From contig OY729432.1 in the NCBI GenBank assembly GCA_963422385.1, positions 1,240,001 through 1,304,000 of the forward strand: 64,000 nucleotides of DNA, in the 5' to 3' direction. Shown piece after piece: positions 61,295 through 64,000 of the stretch. The notes beneath the pieces are model-generated. The model saw only the letters and a list, made by a program, of their open reading frames with translations. It made no database searches and was not told where the DNA came from. This stretch comes from JAJDTQ01 sp963422385. GTDB lineage: Bacteria > Desulfobacterota > Binatia > UBA9968 > JAJDTQ01. The translations under genes and the position numbers were made by a program. Position 1 is the stretch's first letter. The number at the start of each line of letters is the position of its first letter.

Positions 61295-62608
61295 ATGAAA
61301 TCGGTTCCCCGCAATATACAGGATCGCCTCAAGGAAAAAGTCGGCTTACACAATTTCGAGACATGGATCAAACCTTTGCAAATGGCCGAAATCCAGGATG
61401 GCACAGTCGTCATCGGGGTCCCCAGCACCCTGTTTCGGGATTGGCTCAACGACAACTATCTCGGGACCATTGAAGCAGAGCTTTCGCGCCACTATGACAA
61501 GCCTGTAGCCATAACCATTTCGGTCAACCCGGCCAACGGGAGCGACGGCCAACAAACCCGTCCCAAGCGGAAACCGCGGCAACCCGAACCGTCGACCCTG
61601 ATCCTGCGCTATACCTTCGATGATTTCGTGGTCGGCACCAGCAATCAGTTCGCCCACGCTGCCTGTCTGGCGGTGGCGAACCGGCCCGCGGATCACTACA
61701 ACCCGCTCTTCATTTACGGCGGCGTCGGCCTTGGCAAGACACACCTCGTGAACGCTGTCGGACACCACCTGCTCAAGCGGAACCCCGGTCAAAAGGTGAT
61801 CTACACGACGTTCGAGTCGTTCATGAACCAACTCATCGGATCGTTGCGCCGCGACCGTATGAACGAGTTCAAGAGCCATTACCGTAATATCGACGTTCTG
61901 ATCCTGGACGACATCCAATTCATCGCCGGCAAGGAGCGGACCCAAGAAGAATTCTTTCACACGTTCAACTCGCTGTATGAAAGTCACAAGCAGATCATCA
62001 TCACCTCGGACCGATTTCCCAAGGAAATACCGAAACTGGAGGACCGACTTCGAAACCGTTTCGAGTGGGGCCTGACCGCGGATATCCAACCGCCTGATAT
62101 CGAGACCCGAATCGCGATACTCATCAAGAAGGCCGAGGCCGAGGAGATCGATCTTCCTCAAGATGTAGCCAACTTCCTCGCCACCAACATCTGGTCGAAT
62201 GTCCGGGAGCTGGAGGGCTCGCTCACCCGCCTTGGCGCATTCGCGTCCCTGACCAACGTGGAGGTCACCACCGATCTTGCCAAGGAGGTGCTGCGCCACA
62301 CCCTCAAGGACAACGAGAAACAGATCACGGTGCGAAACATCCAGAAGGCCATCTGTGACCACTTCGACCTCAAGCTTAGCGACCTCAAGTCCAAGCGTCG
62401 GACCAAGAATCTGGCCCTTGCGCGCCAGATGGCCATGTATCTTTGCCGGAAATTCACCGGCACGTCGTTTCCGGCCATCGGAGCGGAGTTCGGCGGCCGA
62501 GACCACTCCACGGTCATTCACGCGTCCAGGACCATTGAGAAAAAGGCCGTGACCGACCCCCACGTCAAGGCCGCCATGGAAAGCCTCGTACGCCAACTCA
62601 AGAACTGA
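61295..62608 (+). CDS. dnaA: chromosomal replication initiator DnaA
   Basis: 437 residues. N-terminal domain I ends about 75 with the short linker GSDGQQTRPKRKPRQPE; AAA+ domain has IYGGVGLGKTHLVNAVG, VLILDDIQFIAGKERTQEEF and sensor RLRNRFEWGL; the C-terminal DNA-binding domain has the signature GAEFGGRDHSTVIHASRTIE. Start chosen at ATG 61295 (AAAAGG upstream); the frame is open to 61247. It binds DnaA boxes and melts the origin. Confidence 0.96.
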   Translation: MKSVPRNIQDRLKEKVGLHNFETWIKPLQMAEIQDGTVVIGVPSTLFRDWLNDNYLGTIEAELSRHYDKPVAITISVNPANGSDGQQTRPKRKPRQPEPSTLILRYTFDDFVVGTSNQFAHAACLAVANRPADHYNPLFIYGGVGLGKTHLVNAVGHHLLKRNPGQKVIYTTFESFMNQLIGSLRRDRMNEFKSHYRNIDVLILDDIQFIAGKERTQEEFFHTFNSLYESHKQIIITSDRFPKEIPKLEDRLRNRFEWGLTADIQPPDIETRIAILIKKAEAEEIDLPQDVANFLATNIWSNVRELEGSLTRLGAFASLTNVEVTTDLAKEVLRHTLKDNEKQITVRNIQKAICDHFDLKLSDLKSKRRTKNLALARQMAMYLCRKFTGTSFPAIGAEFGGRDHSTVIHASRTIEKKAVTDPHVKAAMESLVRQLKN

Positions 62609-62849
62609 GAAACCCGGTGGAAACACTGTGGAGAAACCGGCGCAGCCTGTTGAAATTCCGATACCTTCCCGACGCCCAACTCCTCTTCCTGTGAAGAACG
62701 CGTGTTGCCGCGATTTTTTTCCCACCGAAAAGATGATTAAATACCGGCAGGTTTCGGCGTCTATCCCGATATCCACAAGCCCTACTACTACTTCTGTATT
62801 TCTATACTAACATGAAGAGATAATCGGGGCAGGCGATCCAGGAGGATAA
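62609..62849. other. dnaA-dnaN intergenic region, candidate origin
   Basis: 241 bases with DnaA-box-like sites at 62627-62635 (TGTGGAGAA, reverse sense) and 62769-62777 (ATATCCACA), each one mismatch from consensus. AT-rich tracts stand at 62711-62743 and 62788-62825. Position between dnaA and dnaN is a common place for oriC. Confidence 0.5.
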
Positions 62850-63956
62850 ATGGAGATCAAAGCCAGACGGGAAGATTTTCTGAGCGCGTTGTCTCGTACC
62901 CAGGGCACGGTGGAACGGCGCAATACCATGCCCATCCTGGCCAACGTGTTGATCGAGACTCACACCAACCGGATCCGGGTCACCGCGACCGATCTCGAGG
63001 TGGGGGTCCGGGCGGGCCTCAACGGTGAGATCGTCACTTCGGGTCGCGTCACCGTGGACGCCAGGAAGCTTTATGAGATCGTGCGCGAGCTGTCCGAGGA
63101 AATGATCGGGTTGAAGCGGCTGGAAAACGACCGGGTCGAGATCCGGAGCGGCAAGTCCGTGTTCAAGATGGTGGGGCTCGATGCGCAGGAATTTCCGGTG
63201 TTTGCCGAGAGCTCGGATGACGAACGCAAGAATTGCCCGGCGCTGGTCCTGAAGGAGATGATCGACAAGACGATCTTCTCCATCTCCACGGACGAGACCC
63301 GGTCGAATCTGAATGGCGCGTTGCTGCACGAGTCGGGTGAGGCCACCGTGCGTATGGTCACCACCGATGGTCACCGGCTGTCCCTGGTGCAGCGGGATAT
63401 CGGGCCGCTGGGTCTGACGAAGGGCGTCATCATACCCCGGAAGGGTCTGGGAGAGCTCCGCAGGCTCCTTGAAGACTCGGGGGAAGAGACGGTGTCCTTG
63501 GGCTTGAGCGACAACATGGTGTTCGTGTGGTACGGGGACGTGGAAATGTCGATCCGGCTGATCGACGGCGAGTTTCCGGATTATGACAAGGTCATCCCGA
63601 ATGACAGCACCAGCGAGGCCGGCGTGGCGCAACGCAACCTGTTCCGGGCGTTGCGGCGCGTGTCGCTGTTGTCCAGCGACCGTTACCGAGGCGTCCGGGT
63701 GGAGTTGACCAATGGCAACATGGCCATTTCGGCCAACAACCCCGACCTCGGGGAGGCGGCGGAGGAACTGGATGTCGAATACCAGGGCGCGCGCCTCTCC
63801 ATCGGCTACAACGCCCAGTATCTGCTGGATATTCTCGGTGTCCTGGAGCAGGAGGACAAGGTCGGGTTGGCGCTGAAGGACGACCAGAGTCCCACTGTGT
63901 TGAAGCGTAGCGGCGACGACAGCCTGCTGTACGTCGTGATGCCGATGCGGATCTGA
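62850..63956 (+). CDS. dnaN: DNA polymerase III beta clamp
   Basis: 368 residues, the usual three-domain sliding clamp. QGTVERRNTMPILANVLIET, then ATDLEVGVRAGLNGEIVTSG (domain 1), MVTTDGHRLSLVQ (end of domain 2) and the closing VVMPMRI are diagnostic. CCAGGAGGATAA stands before the ATG. It tethers the polymerase to DNA. Confidence 0.96.
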   Translation: MEIKARREDFLSALSRTQGTVERRNTMPILANVLIETHTNRIRVTATDLEVGVRAGLNGEIVTSGRVTVDARKLYEIVRELSEEMIGLKRLENDRVEIRSGKSVFKMVGLDAQEFPVFAESSDDERKNCPALVLKEMIDKTIFSISTDETRSNLNGALLHESGEATVRMVTTDGHRLSLVQRDIGPLGLTKGVIIPRKGLGELRRLLEDSGEETVSLGLSDNMVFVWYGDVEMSIRLIDGEFPDYDKVIPNDSTSEAGVAQRNLFRALRRVSLLSSDRYRGVRVELTNGNMAISANNPDLGEAAEELDVEYQGARLSIGYNAQYLLDILGVLEQEDKVGLALKDDQSPTVLKRSGDDSLLYVVMPMRI

Positions 63957-64000
63957 ATGGCGGAGAAATCCCACTCGGAGAAAAACCTCAAGTCCGTAGC
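63957..64000 (+). CDS. start of the next replication gene, probably gyrB
   Basis: ATG follows the dnaN stop directly and the 14 visible residues read MAEKSHSEKNLKSV. This polar opening resembles DNA gyrase B N-termini, and gyrB or recF is expected after dnaN. Too short to decide. Confidence 0.45.
   Translation, partial: MAEKSHSEKNLKSV

Overview
The window is a G+C-rich bacterial chromosome segment. It carries dnaA and dnaN, F-type ATPase membrane-sector genes, hemL, copper-oxidase assembly factors and many scattered catabolic genes (UbiD decarboxylase, LigB dioxygenase, CoxL/XdhA-type dehydrogenase, amidohydrolase, nitrilase). There is no marker that fixes the taxon. The content resembles uncultured environmental lineages related to Deltaproteobacteria or Tectomicrobia, which is an inference from gene mix only. 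No rRNA, tRNA or CRISPR was found.

Layout. 1-3739: start of a molybdenum hydroxylase subunit, an ABC-F ATPase, a GYD-domain protein and an alpha/beta hydrolase. 3740-5840: gene debris, with an AAA ATPase remnant and a convergent type II restriction-modification pair in which both genes are frameshifted, the methylase exactly at a run of nine G. 5974-9651: a small catabolic group (SDR, Asp/Glu racemase-like enzyme, LigB-like dioxygenase, cupin) interrupted by a zeta-toxin remnant.

10077-28735 is a defence island. Its core is a complete Ssp-type DNA phosphorothioation set: sspB-sspC-sspD form one tightly overlapping operon and sspA is divergent. Facing it is a six-gene operon encoding a PLD-nuclease/helicase fusion, a small protein, an SMC-like ATPase with a zinc hook, a second small protein, a protein carrying two GHKL ATPase modules (one of them a histidine-kinase core), and a receiver-domain partner. 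This operon is the best candidate for a phosphorothioation-linked restriction module and may include a phosphorelay-like control step. A frameshifted Mrr-like nuclease, a PLD-like protein, a DUF4338 remnant and a truncated MazF with intact antitoxin lie at the edges.

28826-36246: DMT transporter, ATPase remnant, msrA, then a run of catabolic genes (deacetylase, nitrilase, flavoprotein, pyruvate-carboxylase-like carboxyltransferase). 36353-53623: metal homeostasis, with an unknown 734-residue membrane protein, a zinc-type ABC system, a Sco protein, UbiD, a DtxR/MntR regulator, bacterioferritin, a ferric-iron binding protein, a CydDC-like fused ABC exporter and a second metal ABC system split by an amidohydrolase. 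Two binding-protein genes have tandem duplications of their translation start region, and a short repeat recurs at the 3' ends of three of these transport genes.

53780-56260: copper oxidase assembly and thiol oxidation (Cox11-like CxC protein, Sco, VKOR-thioredoxin fusion). 56429-60991: SAM hydrolase-family protein, dCMP deaminase, atpE-atpB-atpI-atpZ (reverse strand) and hemL. 61295-64000: dnaA, a probable origin, dnaN and the first codons of the next replication gene.
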